This document shows positions 48,149-58,147 of a stretch of DNA of 64,000 nucleotides, one piece after another (position 1 is the first letter of the stretch; each line of letters starts with the position of its first letter). Location: positions 1 through 64,000 of the forward strand of contig NZ_JAFIFK010000010.1 in the NCBI RefSeq assembly GCF_020832045.1. Direction: 5' to 3'. This DNA comes from Halomonas sp. (GTDB lineage: Bacteria; Pseudomonadota; Gammaproteobacteria; Pseudomonadales; Halomonadaceae). The position numbers were made by a program, and so were the translations under genes. The notes beneath the pieces are model-generated. The model had not been told where the DNA came from. It ran no database searches and saw only the letters and a program-made list of their open reading frames with translations.

Positions 48149-49723
48149 ATGAGCCAAGACGATGAACCCATTCTCACACCCGGGCAGGACAACGCCCAGG
48201 TGCTGGGGATGGACTTCCACCACCCTGTCTTCCCACTCTCGGCCCTGGCCATCCTGGCCTTCATCCTCTATGCCCTGGTCTATCCCGATGCCGCCAACGG
48301 CCATCTCACTGCGGCCCGCGGCTGGTCGATAGAGTACTTCGACTGGCTGTTCATGATTGCCGGCAATCTTTTCGTGCTGCTGTGCCTGGCGCTGATCGTC
48401 ATGCCGGTGGGACGCATCCGCCTGGGTGGCACCGGCGCACGACCGGAGTACTCCACCACCTCATGGTTCGCCATGCTGTTTGCCGCGGGCATGGGCATCG
48501 GCCTGATGTTCTGGAGCGTTGCCGAGCCGGTGGCCTACTACACCGACTGGTACGGCACCCCGCTCGATGCCCCGGCGCACACCCCGGCCGGCGCCAGCGC
48601 GGCGATCGGCGCCACGATGTTCCACTGGGGCCTGCACCCCTGGGCGATCTATGGCGTGGTGGGGCTGTCGCTGGCTTTCTTCGCCTACAACCGCGGCCTG
48701 CCGCTGACCCTGCGCTCGGCCTTCACGCCGATTCTCGGTGAACGGGTGCGCGGCTGGTTCGGCCACGTGATCGACATCGTCGCGGTACTGGCGACCATCT
48801 TCGGCCTGGCCACCTCGCTGGGCTTCGGCGCATCCCAGGCGGCGGGCGGCCTCAACTATCTGTTCGGCGTGCCCAATACCATCGGCACCCAGCTCGCCAT
48901 CATCGTGGTGGTCACCGCCGTGGCGCTGTTCTCGGTGTGGCGCGGAATCGACGGCGGCGTGAAGCTGTTCTCCAAGATCAACATGCTGATCGCCCTGGCT
49001 CTGCTCACCTTCGTGATCATCACCGGTGGCGTGCTGCTGTTCGTCAACAATCTGTGGAGCACCACCCTGGCCTATGCCAGCCACATCGTTCCGCTCTCCA
49101 ACTGGGTCGGTCGCGACGACACCGTCTGGTACCACGGTTGGACGGTCTTCTACTGGGCCTGGTGGATTTCCTGGTCGCCCTTCGTCGGCATGTTCATCGC
49201 CCGGGTTTCCCGTGGGCGTACGGTGCGTGAGTTCCTGATCGCCGTGCTGCTGGTGCCGACCCTGGTGACTTTGGTGTGGATGAGCGCCTTCGGCGGCACC
49301 GCCCTGGACCAGTCGGCCGCCGGTGTCGGCGCCCTGGCCGACGGCATCAGCGACGTCTCGCTGGCAATGTTCCAGATGCTCGAACACCTGCCGCTGACCA
49401 CCCTGACCTCCAGCCTGGCGATTCTGCTGGTACTGATCTTCTTCATCACCTCGTCGGACTCCGGCTCGCTGGTGATCGACAACATCACCGCCGGCGGCAA
49501 GACCGACGCGCCCCGCGGCCAGCGCGTGTTCTGGGCAGTGCTGGAAGGCGTGATCGCAGGTATTCTGCTCTATGGCGGCGGCAGTACGGCACTGGGTGCG
49601 CTCCAAGCCGGCGCCGTTGCCACCGGGCTGCCCTTCACCCTGGTGCTGCTGGGCATGGCCTACTGTCTGGTCAAGGGGCTGAGGGAAGAGCAACGCGGGC
49701 TGGCGATGGCCAAGCCGGCCTGA
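48149..49723 (+). CDS. BCCT-family betaine/carnitine/choline transporter
   Basis: A 524-residue secondary transporter with about twelve membrane segments. The BCCT glycine-rich motif (AAGMGIGLMFWSVAEPV) and the tryptophan cluster that binds quaternary ammonium groups (YWAWWISWSPFVGMFIARVSRGRT) are clear. The N-terminal tail is ~35 residues and the C-terminal tail is short, unlike strongly osmosensing BetP. The setting suggests betaine uptake for catabolism. ATG 48149 follows GAGGAA; the longer frame is not conserved. A terminator follows at 49748. Confidence 0.92.
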   Translation: MSQDDEPILTPGQDNAQVLGMDFHHPVFPLSALAILAFILYALVYPDAANGHLTAARGWSIEYFDWLFMIAGNLFVLLCLALIVMPVGRIRLGGTGARPEYSTTSWFAMLFAAGMGIGLMFWSVAEPVAYYTDWYGTPLDAPAHTPAGASAAIGATMFHWGLHPWAIYGVVGLSLAFFAYNRGLPLTLRSAFTPILGERVRGWFGHVIDIVAVLATIFGLATSLGFGASQAAGGLNYLFGVPNTIGTQLAIIVVVTAVALFSVWRGIDGGVKLFSKINMLIALALLTFVIITGGVLLFVNNLWSTTLAYASHIVPLSNWVGRDDTVWYHGWTVFYWAWWISWSPFVGMFIARVSRGRTVREFLIAVLLVPTLVTLVWMSAFGGTALDQSAAGVGALADGISDVSLAMFQMLEHLPLTTLTSSLAILLVLIFFITSSDSGSLVIDNITAGGKTDAPRGQRVFWAVLEGVIAGILLYGGGSTALGALQAGAVATGLPFTLVLLGMAYCLVKGLREEQRGLAMAKPA

Positions 49724-49747
49724 TCCGAGCCCTGGTACCCCAACACA

Positions 49748-49778
49748 AAGACCCCGGCCAAGGCCGGGGTCTTCTTTT
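49748..49778 (+). terminator. Intrinsic terminator after the BCCT gene
   Basis: Perfect 12-bp stem AAGACCCCGGCC/GGCCGGGGTCTT with an AA loop, followed by CTTTT. It also lies 22 bases beyond the end of convergent etfB and may stop that transcript. Confidence 0.88.
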
Positions 49779-49799
49779 GCTCGGTGCGATGGAGAAGGC

Positions 49800-50603
49800 T
49801 TAACGCAGCACGCCCTCCTCCTTCAGTAACTTGAAGATCGCCTCGGCGCCCTGCTCCGGGGTCACGTCGGTCAACACTTGGCCACTGCCGCCTTCGGCCT
49901 TGGCCGCGGCGGCCTTGAAGCGATCCCGCGCCGAGGCCGCCTTGACGATCTTGAGCCGCTTGGGGCGCTTACGCGCGGGTGTCACGCTCCACTCCGTCTG
50001 GGCCTCGTCCCACTCGACTGCGGCGGGCTCGGCCTCGATCTCACCGCGCCGGGCCGGGCCGAAGGCGCTCTGGCGAGCGGCAGGAGCAGCGGCGTCGACG
50101 CTGACGATCGCCGGCAGACGCACCCGCAGCCGACGGCGCTGGCCGCGCGGCAGCGCCTGGAGCAATGTGGCCGTGCCATTCTCGATGCTTTCCACATCGG
50201 CCACACCGCCGATCAGCGGCCAACCCAGGCGTTCGGCCAGCAGATAGGGCAGCATGCCGGATCCTTCGCCCTGCTCGGCGCGCTCGCCGGCAATCACCAG
50301 CTGCGGGTTGGCTTCCTCAAGCGCACGAGCCAGTGCGGGGAGCACGTCGGCGCCGCGCGGCTGTTCGATGAGAGCCAGGCTCGGCAGGCCCATGCCCAGA
50401 TAACCGCGCAGGGCCTCCTCATCCTCCTCACCGAGCGTGCCCGCATGCAGCAGGGTGACCTGGGCTCTCTCGAGCGACTTGGCCAGCTCGACGCCGCGAG
50501 CATCCTGATCGGCGCGACGAGCACGCCCGGTCACGGGGTGCCGACCGACCGAAACCAGCACCGCCACGTCGAGGACTGCCTCACCAAGAGCTTCAGGCCG
50601 CAT
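49800..50603 (-). CDS. etfB: Electron transfer flavoprotein beta subunit (dimethylglycine cluster)
   Basis: A 267-residue EtfB-type protein. Together with EtfA it should accept electrons from DgcAB and pass them to the quinone pool through ETF-ubiquinone oxidoreductase. Typical parts are VAVLVSVGRHPVTGRARRADQD, PQLVIAGERAEQGEGSGMLPYLLAERLGWP and LPAIVSVDAAAPAARQSAF. The C-terminal third has a basic linker (PARKRPKRLKIVKA) before TDVTPEQGAEAIFKLLKEEG. ATG 50603 follows GAGGAG and overlaps the etfA end by 11 bases. Confidence 0.87.
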   Translation of the reverse strand: MRPEALGEAVLDVAVLVSVGRHPVTGRARRADQDARGVELAKSLERAQVTLLHAGTLGEEDEEALRGYLGMGLPSLALIEQPRGADVLPALARALEEANPQLVIAGERAEQGEGSGMLPYLLAERLGWPLIGGVADVESIENGTATLLQALPRGQRRRLRVRLPAIVSVDAAAPAARQSAFGPARRGEIEAEPAAVEWDEAQTEWSVTPARKRPKRLKIVKAASARDRFKAAAAKAEGGSGQVLTDVTPEQGAEAIFKLLKEEGVLR

Positions 50604-51870
50604 CACGCTTCTCCTCTCGTTGCCGTTCTACCATCTCGACCAGTGCCGCGAGTATGCCCGCCGAGTCACCGATCACCGCCAGGTCGGCGCGCTTGACCAT
50701 GTCACAGCCGGGATCGAGGTTGATCGCCACCACCTTGTCGCAGCTCTGGATACCCTGAAGATGCTGAATGGCGCCGCTGATACCCACCGCCATGTAGACC
50801 CGCGCAGTCACCCAGGTCCCGGTGGCGCCCACCTGGCGGTCACGCGGCATGAAGCCGTCGTCCACCGCCACCCGCGAGGCACCTTCGGTCGCTCCCAGCA
50901 CCTTGGCGGCGTGGTGGAACCCGTCCCAATCCTTGACGCCGTTGCCGGCGGAGAGGATGAATTCAGCTTCGGAAAGCGCCACGCCGGCCGGGTCGACGGC
51001 CACCTGGCCCCGATCCTCGATGCGCCCCAACAGAGAGGGCAGCGCCTGCTTCAGCGACAGCGGCTGAGCGGCATGACGAGTCTCGAAGACCGGCTCGGCG
51101 CACTCGGGCAATGCCAGCACGACGCGCGGCAGGGTACGCTGAATATCGCTACTGCCGGCAGCCCCCCTGCCGGTACAGCGCCACCCCAGGGCGCAGGCAT
51201 CATCGCGTTCGATCTGCCATACCCCGGCGGCTGGCCGTTCGCCCAGGCGCGCCGCCAGGCGCCGACCCAGGTCGGCACCGCCCAGCTTGGAGTCGGGTAA
51301 CAGCCACAGCCGCGGGGCCAGCTCACGCTCGACGGCAGCAAGTGCCGCCAGGCGGGCCTCCGGCGCGTAGCCGTCGAGATCATCGCCATCCAGCACGATC
51401 AGCCGATCGATACCGGCATCACCAAGACCCCCAAGGTCAGCCTGGCCGAAGATGACTGCCAGCACGGCACCCGACCGCTCGCCATCGGCATCGGCCAGCT
51501 GTCGGGCCAGGCCCAGCAGGTCGCGGTCGTGAGCCGAGAGTCGCCCACCGGGCATGTCCGGTACCACCGCCACCAGGAAGGCCGGCTCATCAATCGTTAC
51601 CAGGCGACGACTCTCCTTCGTCCCCGTCGTGCCGACGACGGCATGGCCACCCTGCTGGGCACCGCTGCGATCGATACGCTTGATGCCGTTGGGACCGATG
51701 AAGCCTACCGCGTGGGGGTCCCTGCGGATCACCCCGTTGGGGCCCATCCATTCGGTCGTCGCGGATGCACCCCGCTTGCCAAGCTCAGCCAACACGCTCA
51801 GGTGGTCGGGATGCAGGCGATTTCGGGCGATCCATTCACGGCGCGGATCGCGGCGGATGATCTCGCTCAT
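50593..51870 (-). CDS. etfA: Electron transfer flavoprotein alpha subunit with N-terminal extension
   Basis: A 425-residue EtfA, longer than the usual ~310. The C-terminal FAD domain is clear (FILSAGNGVKDWDGF, VGATGTWVTARVYMAVGISGAIQHLQG). The first ~90 residues are an extension with internal repeats: IIRRDP (4-9) and VIRRDP (47-52), GPNGVIRRD (43-51) and GPNGIKRID (59-67). I recall a similar extension in Pseudomonas dgc-cluster EtfA. The start overlaps the dgcB stop (ATGA) and etfB follows with overlap. Confidence 0.87.
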   Translation of the reverse strand: MSEIIRRDPRREWIARNRLHPDHLSVLAELGKRGASATTEWMGPNGVIRRDPHAVGFIGPNGIKRIDRSGAQQGGHAVVGTTGTKESRRLVTIDEPAFLVAVVPDMPGGRLSAHDRDLLGLARQLADADGERSGAVLAVIFGQADLGGLGDAGIDRLIVLDGDDLDGYAPEARLAALAAVERELAPRLWLLPDSKLGGADLGRRLAARLGERPAAGVWQIERDDACALGWRCTGRGAAGSSDIQRTLPRVVLALPECAEPVFETRHAAQPLSLKQALPSLLGRIEDRGQVAVDPAGVALSEAEFILSAGNGVKDWDGFHHAAKVLGATEGASRVAVDDGFMPRDRQVGATGTWVTARVYMAVGISGAIQHLQGIQSCDKVVAINLDPGCDMVKRADLAVIGDSAGILAALVEMVERQREEKRDAA

Positions 51871-53888
51871 GGTGTGACCTCCTTCACCACAGGCCGGGAC
51901 TCGACGGCAGGCTGCGAAGCGCGGGAGCTGTCTCGACCGTTACCGGCGTCAGCAGAGCGCTCCACCAGGGCATCGGCCACCAGCTCCGCGATGTCGCGCA
52001 CTTCGGCGGTGGCATCGACCACCCCTTCGAGCATGGCGGTACACTGTGGGCAGCCCACCGCCACCAGTTCGGCTCCGGTTTCACGTACGTCGTTCATGCG
52101 CATGTCGGGAATTCGCTGCTTGCCGGGGATGTCGGTGTTCGGCGCCCCGCCGCCGCCACCGCAACAGCGCGAGCGATAGCCCGAACGCTCCATCTCGGTG
52201 ACCTCGATACCCAGCGACCTGAGCACATTGCGCGGCGCTTCGTATTCACCGTTGTAGCGACCGAGATAGCAAGGGTCATGGTAAGTGACCTTGCCACCCT
52301 TACTGGGGGCTACCTGCAGCCGGCCCGCTGCGAACAGCTCAGCGATATAGATACTGTGGTGACGCACCTCCCAGTTTGCATTGAAATCAGGGCCACCCAA
52401 CGCGCCATACTCGTTGCCGAGCACGTGGAAGCTGTGCGGATCGCAGGTGACGATGCACTGGAAACGGTACTGCGAAAGTGTCGCGATGTTGCGCCTGGCG
52501 AGCGCCTGGAAGGTGGCCTCGTCGCCCAGGCGACGCGCCACATCGCCACTGTCGCGCTCCTCGTTGCCGAGCACGGCAAAGTCCACCTCGGCGGCACGCA
52601 GGACCTTCACCAGGGCGCGCAGGGTACGCTGGTTGCGCATGTCGAAGACTCCGTCTCCCAGCCACAGCAGTACGTCCACCTGCCCCAGCTCACGCATCAG
52701 CGGCAGGTTGAGATCCGCCGCCCAGTGCATGCGCGAGCCGGGATCGAATCCGCCAGGGTTGTCGGTAGCGATCAGATTGTCGAGTACCTCGGCGCCCTTG
52801 CCCGGCGTATTGCCTTGCTCCAGCGTGAGGAAGCGACGCATGTCGACGATGGCATCGACATGCTCGATCATCATCGGACACTCTTCGACGCAGGCGCGGC
52901 AGGTGGTGCACGACCACAGCGTCTCGGCATCTACCAGGGCAGTGCCCGTGCGGGCCACGATGGGGCCGTGGGGAGTGCCGGCATGCTCGCCCACCGGCTT
53001 CCCAGGATAAGGGCTGCCGGCATACCCGGCATCGCTGCCGCCGACCATACCGACGACCATGTCCTGAATCAGCTTCTTGGGATTGAGCGGCTGACCGGCG
53101 GCGAAGGCCGGGCACACCGCCTCGCAGCGTCCGCACTGCACGCAGGCGTCGAAGCCGAGCAGCTGGTTCCAGGTGAAGTCGCTGGGCGTCTCGACGCCCA
53201 GGGGCGCCTTGGGATCGTCCAGATTCAGCGCCTTTAGGGCGGTGGCGCACCCGCTCCCGCGTTTGGAAGAGAAGCGCTCGGGGCGGCGATGGAAGGCCAG
53301 ATGCAGAGCCCCGGCGAAGGCGTGCTTCATCGGCCCGCCCCAGGTCATGCCGAAGAACATTTCGCCCAGGCCACACACCAGCACCGCGGCCAGCGCCAGG
53401 GCGAGGATCCCGCTGCCCGTTCCGGCAGGCAGAATGCCCACTGTCGGCAGGGTGATCAGGAACACGCTCGACGAAAACGCCATCAGGCTCTTCGGCAGCC
53501 GCATCCACGGTCCCCTGGAGAGCCGGGCGGGCGGACTGCGCCGCCGCTTGGCGACGAACAGGCTACCCGCGAACATCAACGCACTCGCGACCAGCAGCAG
53601 CCCGCCCAACACCGGGTTGGCAAGCCCCAGGCCATGCACAAGGATCATCAGCACGGCGGCGGCGACGAAGCCCCCGGCGGTAGCCACGTGGGTATTGGAC
53701 ATTACCTTGTCGCGCGCCACCACATGGTGCAGGTCGACCAAATAGCGCCGCGGCATGGCCGCAAGACCTTGAAGGATAGGCACCGGCGATGAGCGTCCTT
53801 GGCGCCAGAGGAGAACGCGTCGCACGGCGCCGATCACGGCCAGCACCAGAGCGGAGAAGATCAGTATCGGCAGCAGGGTCTCGAGCAT
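51867..53888 (-). CDS. dgcB: Dimethylglycine demethylation protein DgcB (Fe-S/CCG-domain membrane protein)
   Basis: A 673-residue protein required with DgcA for dimethylglycine conversion to sarcosine. Several N-terminal membrane segments (about residues 5-225) resemble a nitrate-reductase-gamma-like anchor. Two 4Fe-4S motifs follow (CVQCGRCEAVCP, CTTCRACVEECP), then two CCG domains (RCCGGGGGAPN and DPCYLGRYN regions). ATG 53888 follows AGGTGA; the GTG three codons earlier is less likely. It is separated from dgcA by a 255-base structured gap and overlaps etfA. Confidence 0.92.
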   Translation of the reverse strand: MLETLLPILIFSALVLAVIGAVRRVLLWRQGRSSPVPILQGLAAMPRRYLVDLHHVVARDKVMSNTHVATAGGFVAAAVLMILVHGLGLANPVLGGLLLVASALMFAGSLFVAKRRRSPPARLSRGPWMRLPKSLMAFSSSVFLITLPTVGILPAGTGSGILALALAAVLVCGLGEMFFGMTWGGPMKHAFAGALHLAFHRRPERFSSKRGSGCATALKALNLDDPKAPLGVETPSDFTWNQLLGFDACVQCGRCEAVCPAFAAGQPLNPKKLIQDMVVGMVGGSDAGYAGSPYPGKPVGEHAGTPHGPIVARTGTALVDAETLWSCTTCRACVEECPMMIEHVDAIVDMRRFLTLEQGNTPGKGAEVLDNLIATDNPGGFDPGSRMHWAADLNLPLMRELGQVDVLLWLGDGVFDMRNQRTLRALVKVLRAAEVDFAVLGNEERDSGDVARRLGDEATFQALARRNIATLSQYRFQCIVTCDPHSFHVLGNEYGALGGPDFNANWEVRHHSIYIAELFAAGRLQVAPSKGGKVTYHDPCYLGRYNGEYEAPRNVLRSLGIEVTEMERSGYRSRCCGGGGGAPNTDIPGKQRIPDMRMNDVRETGAELVAVGCPQCTAMLEGVVDATAEVRDIAELVADALVERSADAGNGRDSSRASQPAVESRPVVKEVTP

Positions 53889-53960
53889 CTCGCTCACCTC
53901 GCAGGCTAGAAATGATGGCTCGGCGCAGGAGTGGGAAGGGGAGCCGGCGTCGCGCCCTTA

Positions 53961-54088
53961 GCATTCGCCCGAGCCGAGGCGCCTCGACGCGGTCCTGTCG
54001 AAGGGACTCGACAGAGGCGCGGGGGCCAGGGATGGCCCTTCCGTGCCGTGACCGGAGGTCGCCAGCCGAGGCTCGGCACTGCGAATGC
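53961..54088 (-). other. Structured intergenic element between dgcA and dgcB
   Basis: The ends form an inverted repeat: GCATTCGC (53961-53968) with GCGAATGC (54081-54088), and CCGAGCC (53969-53975) with GGCTCGG (54070-54076). Inside lie GAGGCGCCTC (53976-53985), the hairpin CTGTCGA/TCGACAG (53995-54001 and 54008-54014) and GGGCCA/TGGCCC near 54023-54038. Together they allow a multi-branched fold in the dgcB leader. The rest of the 53889-54143 gap contains no gene. Confidence 0.5.
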
Positions 54089-54143
54089 GTGGCGCAAGAC
54101 GGCCCTCCCCTTCCACTTTCACCTTACCCGAGCGCAATAGCTT

Positions 54144-56216
54144 TCAAAGGTCTTTGCATAGCCGCAGGGCATCGTAGATCGCCGCATGCGTATTGCGCGG
54201 CGCGGTGCAGTCGCCCAGGCGGAACAGCAGGTAGCCTTCGCCCTGCTCGCTCAAGCTGGGCTGCGCCTTGGCGGCGTAGAGCGCCTCGAGATCCACCTGG
54301 CCACGATTGCGCGAACGCTCCTTGAGTGCGTAGTAGAGCCCCTCGTCCGGGCGTACGCCGTTCTCCACCACCACCTGATCGACCACCCGCTCCTCCAGGG
54401 CGCCGGTGTACTCGTTCTCGAGCACCGCCACCAGCTGCCCACCCTCACGGTAGACCTTATGCAGCGCCAGGTCGGAGGTCATGATCACCTCCTTCTCGTA
54501 GAGGCTGCGGTAATAGGTCGGGAAGGTGGTGCCGCCTACCGCGGCACCCGGCTTGATGTCGTCGGTGACGATTTCGACCTTGGCGCCCTTGTCGGCAAGG
54601 AAATCCGCTACAGAGACGCCGGTGAATTCGCAGATGGTGTCGTAGATAAGTACGTTTTTGCCCGGTTCCGCTGCACCGCTGAGAACGTCCCAAGCGCTCA
54701 CCACCAAACTCTCCTCAGGATTCTCCGAGTAGCCCCACTCCGGGTTCTGGCTGAGGAAGGGCTGTCCGCCGGTGGCCAGCATCACGACATCGGGGCGCAG
54801 GTCCTCGAGGGTGGCTTCGTCGGCGCGAGTACCTAGGCGCAGATCGACCCCGAGGCGTGTCAGTTCCAGCTGATACCAGCGAGTGATACCGGCGATCTGG
54901 TCGCGCTGCGGCGCCTGGGCGGCGATGGTGATCTGGCCACCAAGCTGCTCTTCAGCTTCGAACAAGGTGACGTCGTGACCCCGCTCGGCGGCGACGCGGG
55001 CCGCCTCCATGCCGCCGGGGCCACCGCCTACCACTACCACCTTGCGCTTCGGTCCTTCGCTTTTCTCGATGATGTGCGGCAGACCCATGTACTCCCGCGA
55101 CGTCGCGGCGTTCTGAATACACAGCACGTCGAGGCCCTGATACTGGCGGTCGATGCAGTAGTTGGCACCGACACACTGCTTGATCTGGTCGATCTGCCCC
55201 ATCTTGATCTTGGCAATCAGGTGCGGATCGGCGATATGGGCACGGGTCATGCCCACCAGATCGACGTAGCCCCCTTCGAGAATGCGCTGGGCCTGGTTGG
55301 GGTCCTTGATGTTCTGGGCGTGGATCACCGGCACCTTGACCACTTCCTTGATGCCCGCTGCCAGGTGCAGGAAGGGCTCCGGCGGGAAGGACATGTTGGG
55401 AATCACGTTGGCCAGGGTGTTGTGGGTATCGCAGCCGGAGCCGATTACGCCGAAGAAATCGACCTGACCGGTGGCGTCGTAATAGGCGGCGATCTGCTTC
55501 ATATCCTCATGGGTCAGGCCGTCGGGGTGGAACTCGTCGCCACAGATGCGCATGCCCACGGCGAAGTCGTCGCCCACCTCGGCGCGCACCGCCTTGAGCA
55601 CCTCCATGCCGAAGCGCATGCGATTCTCGAAGCTGCCGCCCCACTGATCGGTGCGCTTGTTGACCCGCGGACTCCAGAACTGATCGATCAGGTGCTGGTG
55701 CACGGCGGAGAGTTCGACACCGTCCAGTCCGCCTTCCTTGGCCCGCCGAGCGGCCTGGGCGAAGTCGCCGACGATACGCCAGATCTCCTCCTCCTCGATG
55801 GTCTTGCAGGTGGAGCGGTGCACCGGTTCGCGGATACCCGAGGGCGACACCAGGGTCGGCCAGTCGAAGCCGTCCCAGCGCGAGCGCCGTCCCATGTGGG
55901 TGATCTGGATCATGATCTTGCCGCCGTGCTTGTGCACGGCATCGGCGAGATTCTGGAAGTGAGGGATGATGCGGTCGGTGGAGAGGTTCACCGAGCTCCA
56001 CCAGCCCTGGGGGCTGTCGATGGAGACCACCGAGGAGCCGCCGCAGATGCACAACCCGCAGCCGCCCTTGGCCTTCTCCTCGTAGTAACGAACGTAACGC
56101 TCGGTGGTCATGCCGCCGTCGGTGGCATGCACTTCGGCATGGGCGGTACTGACCACGCGGTTGCGGATGGTCAGCTTGCCGATCTGGATCGGCTCGAAGA
56201 TCGCGTCGAATGCCAT
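54144..56216 (-). CDS. dgcA: Dimethylglycine demethylase flavoprotein DgcA
   Basis: A 690-residue flavoenzyme of the old-yellow-enzyme/trimethylamine-dehydrogenase family. The N-terminal TIM barrel binds FMN (FEPIQIGKLTIRNRVVSTAHAE, WSPRVNKRTDQWGGSFENR), followed by a 4Fe-4S region (GANYCIDRQYQG) and a dinucleotide-binding domain (VVVVGGGPGGMEAARVAAERG). With DgcB it removes a methyl from dimethylglycine. The start follows GAGGAGG, ten bases after the DUF5943-type gene. Confidence 0.94.
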   Translation of the reverse strand: MAFDAIFEPIQIGKLTIRNRVVSTAHAEVHATDGGMTTERYVRYYEEKAKGGCGLCICGGSSVVSIDSPQGWWSSVNLSTDRIIPHFQNLADAVHKHGGKIMIQITHMGRRSRWDGFDWPTLVSPSGIREPVHRSTCKTIEEEEIWRIVGDFAQAARRAKEGGLDGVELSAVHQHLIDQFWSPRVNKRTDQWGGSFENRMRFGMEVLKAVRAEVGDDFAVGMRICGDEFHPDGLTHEDMKQIAAYYDATGQVDFFGVIGSGCDTHNTLANVIPNMSFPPEPFLHLAAGIKEVVKVPVIHAQNIKDPNQAQRILEGGYVDLVGMTRAHIADPHLIAKIKMGQIDQIKQCVGANYCIDRQYQGLDVLCIQNAATSREYMGLPHIIEKSEGPKRKVVVVGGGPGGMEAARVAAERGHDVTLFEAEEQLGGQITIAAQAPQRDQIAGITRWYQLELTRLGVDLRLGTRADEATLEDLRPDVVMLATGGQPFLSQNPEWGYSENPEESLVVSAWDVLSGAAEPGKNVLIYDTICEFTGVSVADFLADKGAKVEIVTDDIKPGAAVGGTTFPTYYRSLYEKEVIMTSDLALHKVYREGGQLVAVLENEYTGALEERVVDQVVVENGVRPDEGLYYALKERSRNRGQVDLEALYAAKAQPSLSEQGEGYLLFRLGDCTAPRNTHAAIYDALRLCKDL

Positions 56217-56226
56217 GAAAACCTCC

Positions 56227-56772
56227 TCAACCCTGAGCGTCGGCCAGCGGCTGAACGGTGAAGATACCCACCTCGCAGCCGGGTTCGGCGGCGCTTTGGG
56301 TCTGCTCGGCCACGGTGCGCAGATTGCTGCCGCGGGCGGCGAGGATCTGGTCCATGGCGCCGGCGAACCAGCCGGTGAACATGTACTCTTCCTTATGCCC
56401 CGTCTTACCTAGCTGATAGACGAAGGCGCTGTGCTCCAGGCGTACCCGGGCGGTGCCGGCATCGAGGTCGATGTCTTCGGTCACGAACTTGCCCCAGCCG
56501 CGCTGAGACAGGCGCAGCATGTAGTGCTCGAACACCTCGACGCCTTCCAGGCCGTGCAGTTCGGCTTCCTTCTCGCACCAGTGCCAAGCACTCTTGTAGC
56601 CGGCGTGGTAGAGAATTTCGGCATACTTATCCACACCCAGCGCTTCGGCGACGGCGGTGTGGTTGTTGATAAAGAAGTGCCGCGGTACGTAGAGCATCGG
56701 CAGGGCGTCGGTGGTCCACACGCCGGTTTCGCTATCCACCTCGATGGGAAGCTCGGGGGCCATCTTGGTCAC
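56227..56772 (-). CDS. DUF5943-type protein of the dgc operon (PA5397-like)
   Basis: A 181-residue soluble protein of the group encoded next to dgcA in Pseudomonas. Recognisable segments are DSETGVWTTDALPMLYVPRHFFINNH, AEILYHAGYKSAWHWCEKEAE, MLRLSQRGWGKF and EEYMFTGWFAGAMDQILA, recalling the 4-vinyl-reductase-like fold. The function in dimethylglycine demethylation is unknown. GTG 56772 lies at a good distance from GAGGAA; ATG 56763 is the alternative. Confidence 0.8.
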   Translation of the reverse strand: MTKMAPELPIEVDSETGVWTTDALPMLYVPRHFFINNHTAVAEALGVDKYAEILYHAGYKSAWHWCEKEAELHGLEGVEVFEHYMLRLSQRGWGKFVTEDIDLDAGTARVRLEHSAFVYQLGKTGHKEEYMFTGWFAGAMDQILAARGSNLRTVAEQTQSAAEPGCEVGIFTVQPLADAQG

Positions 56773-56844
56773 GGTTGAATTCCTCGAATCTTGATGATTG
56801 TTATGAAGTGGCAAAGCAGCCGTGCTGCAACGGAGCGCCGCCGG

Positions 56845-56929
56845 GATAGGTCTTAGAGGGGGTCTTTTGCCATGGATGGCAAAAGTAGCGTCCAGGGATG
56901 GATTCACAGCGCCCCCTCATAGACCTATC
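56845..56929. repeat. Structured intergenic element before the DUF5943-type gene
   Basis: An outer stem pairs GATAGGTCT (56845-56853) with AGACCTATC (56921-56929) and, after a two-base mismatch, GAGGGGG (56856-56862) with CCCCCTC (56912-56918). An inner palindrome CTTTTGCCAT/ATGGCAAAAG (56864-56885) sits within. The inner text resembles short repeats I recall between genes in related gammaproteobacteria. It is the only content of the 56773-56956 gap. Confidence 0.6.
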
Positions 56930-56956
56930 GCCGGTAGAGCCGCGTGCCGCTTTCCC

Positions 56957-57934
<978 letters not shown>

Positions 57935-58084
57935 GGGGCGTGCTCCGGATCGGGGTTGACTGATGGCAGCATAGCGCCGCCATGGTGCGTTCCGACTTCT
58001 GGAAGCGACGGTGATAATCTCAAAAGCGTCACCTCTGTCGCGGCTGCGACGCGAAGCGCAGTAACTCGTTCCGAATACGGCCCC

Positions 58085-58115
58085 TGAAACGCATCTCCCG
58101 CCGAAGCGGGAGATG
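58085..58115 (-). terminator. Hairpin terminator after gbdR
   Basis: Perfect 10-bp stem CATCTCCCGC/GCGGGAGATG with a CGAA loop, followed on the minus strand by GTTTC. It separates gbdR from the dipeptidase gene; bases 57935-58080 should hold the dipeptidase-dgc promoter. Confidence 0.7.
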
Positions 58116-58147
58116 GGGGAATCGCTGACAAGCCGCCTGGTGGTGAC

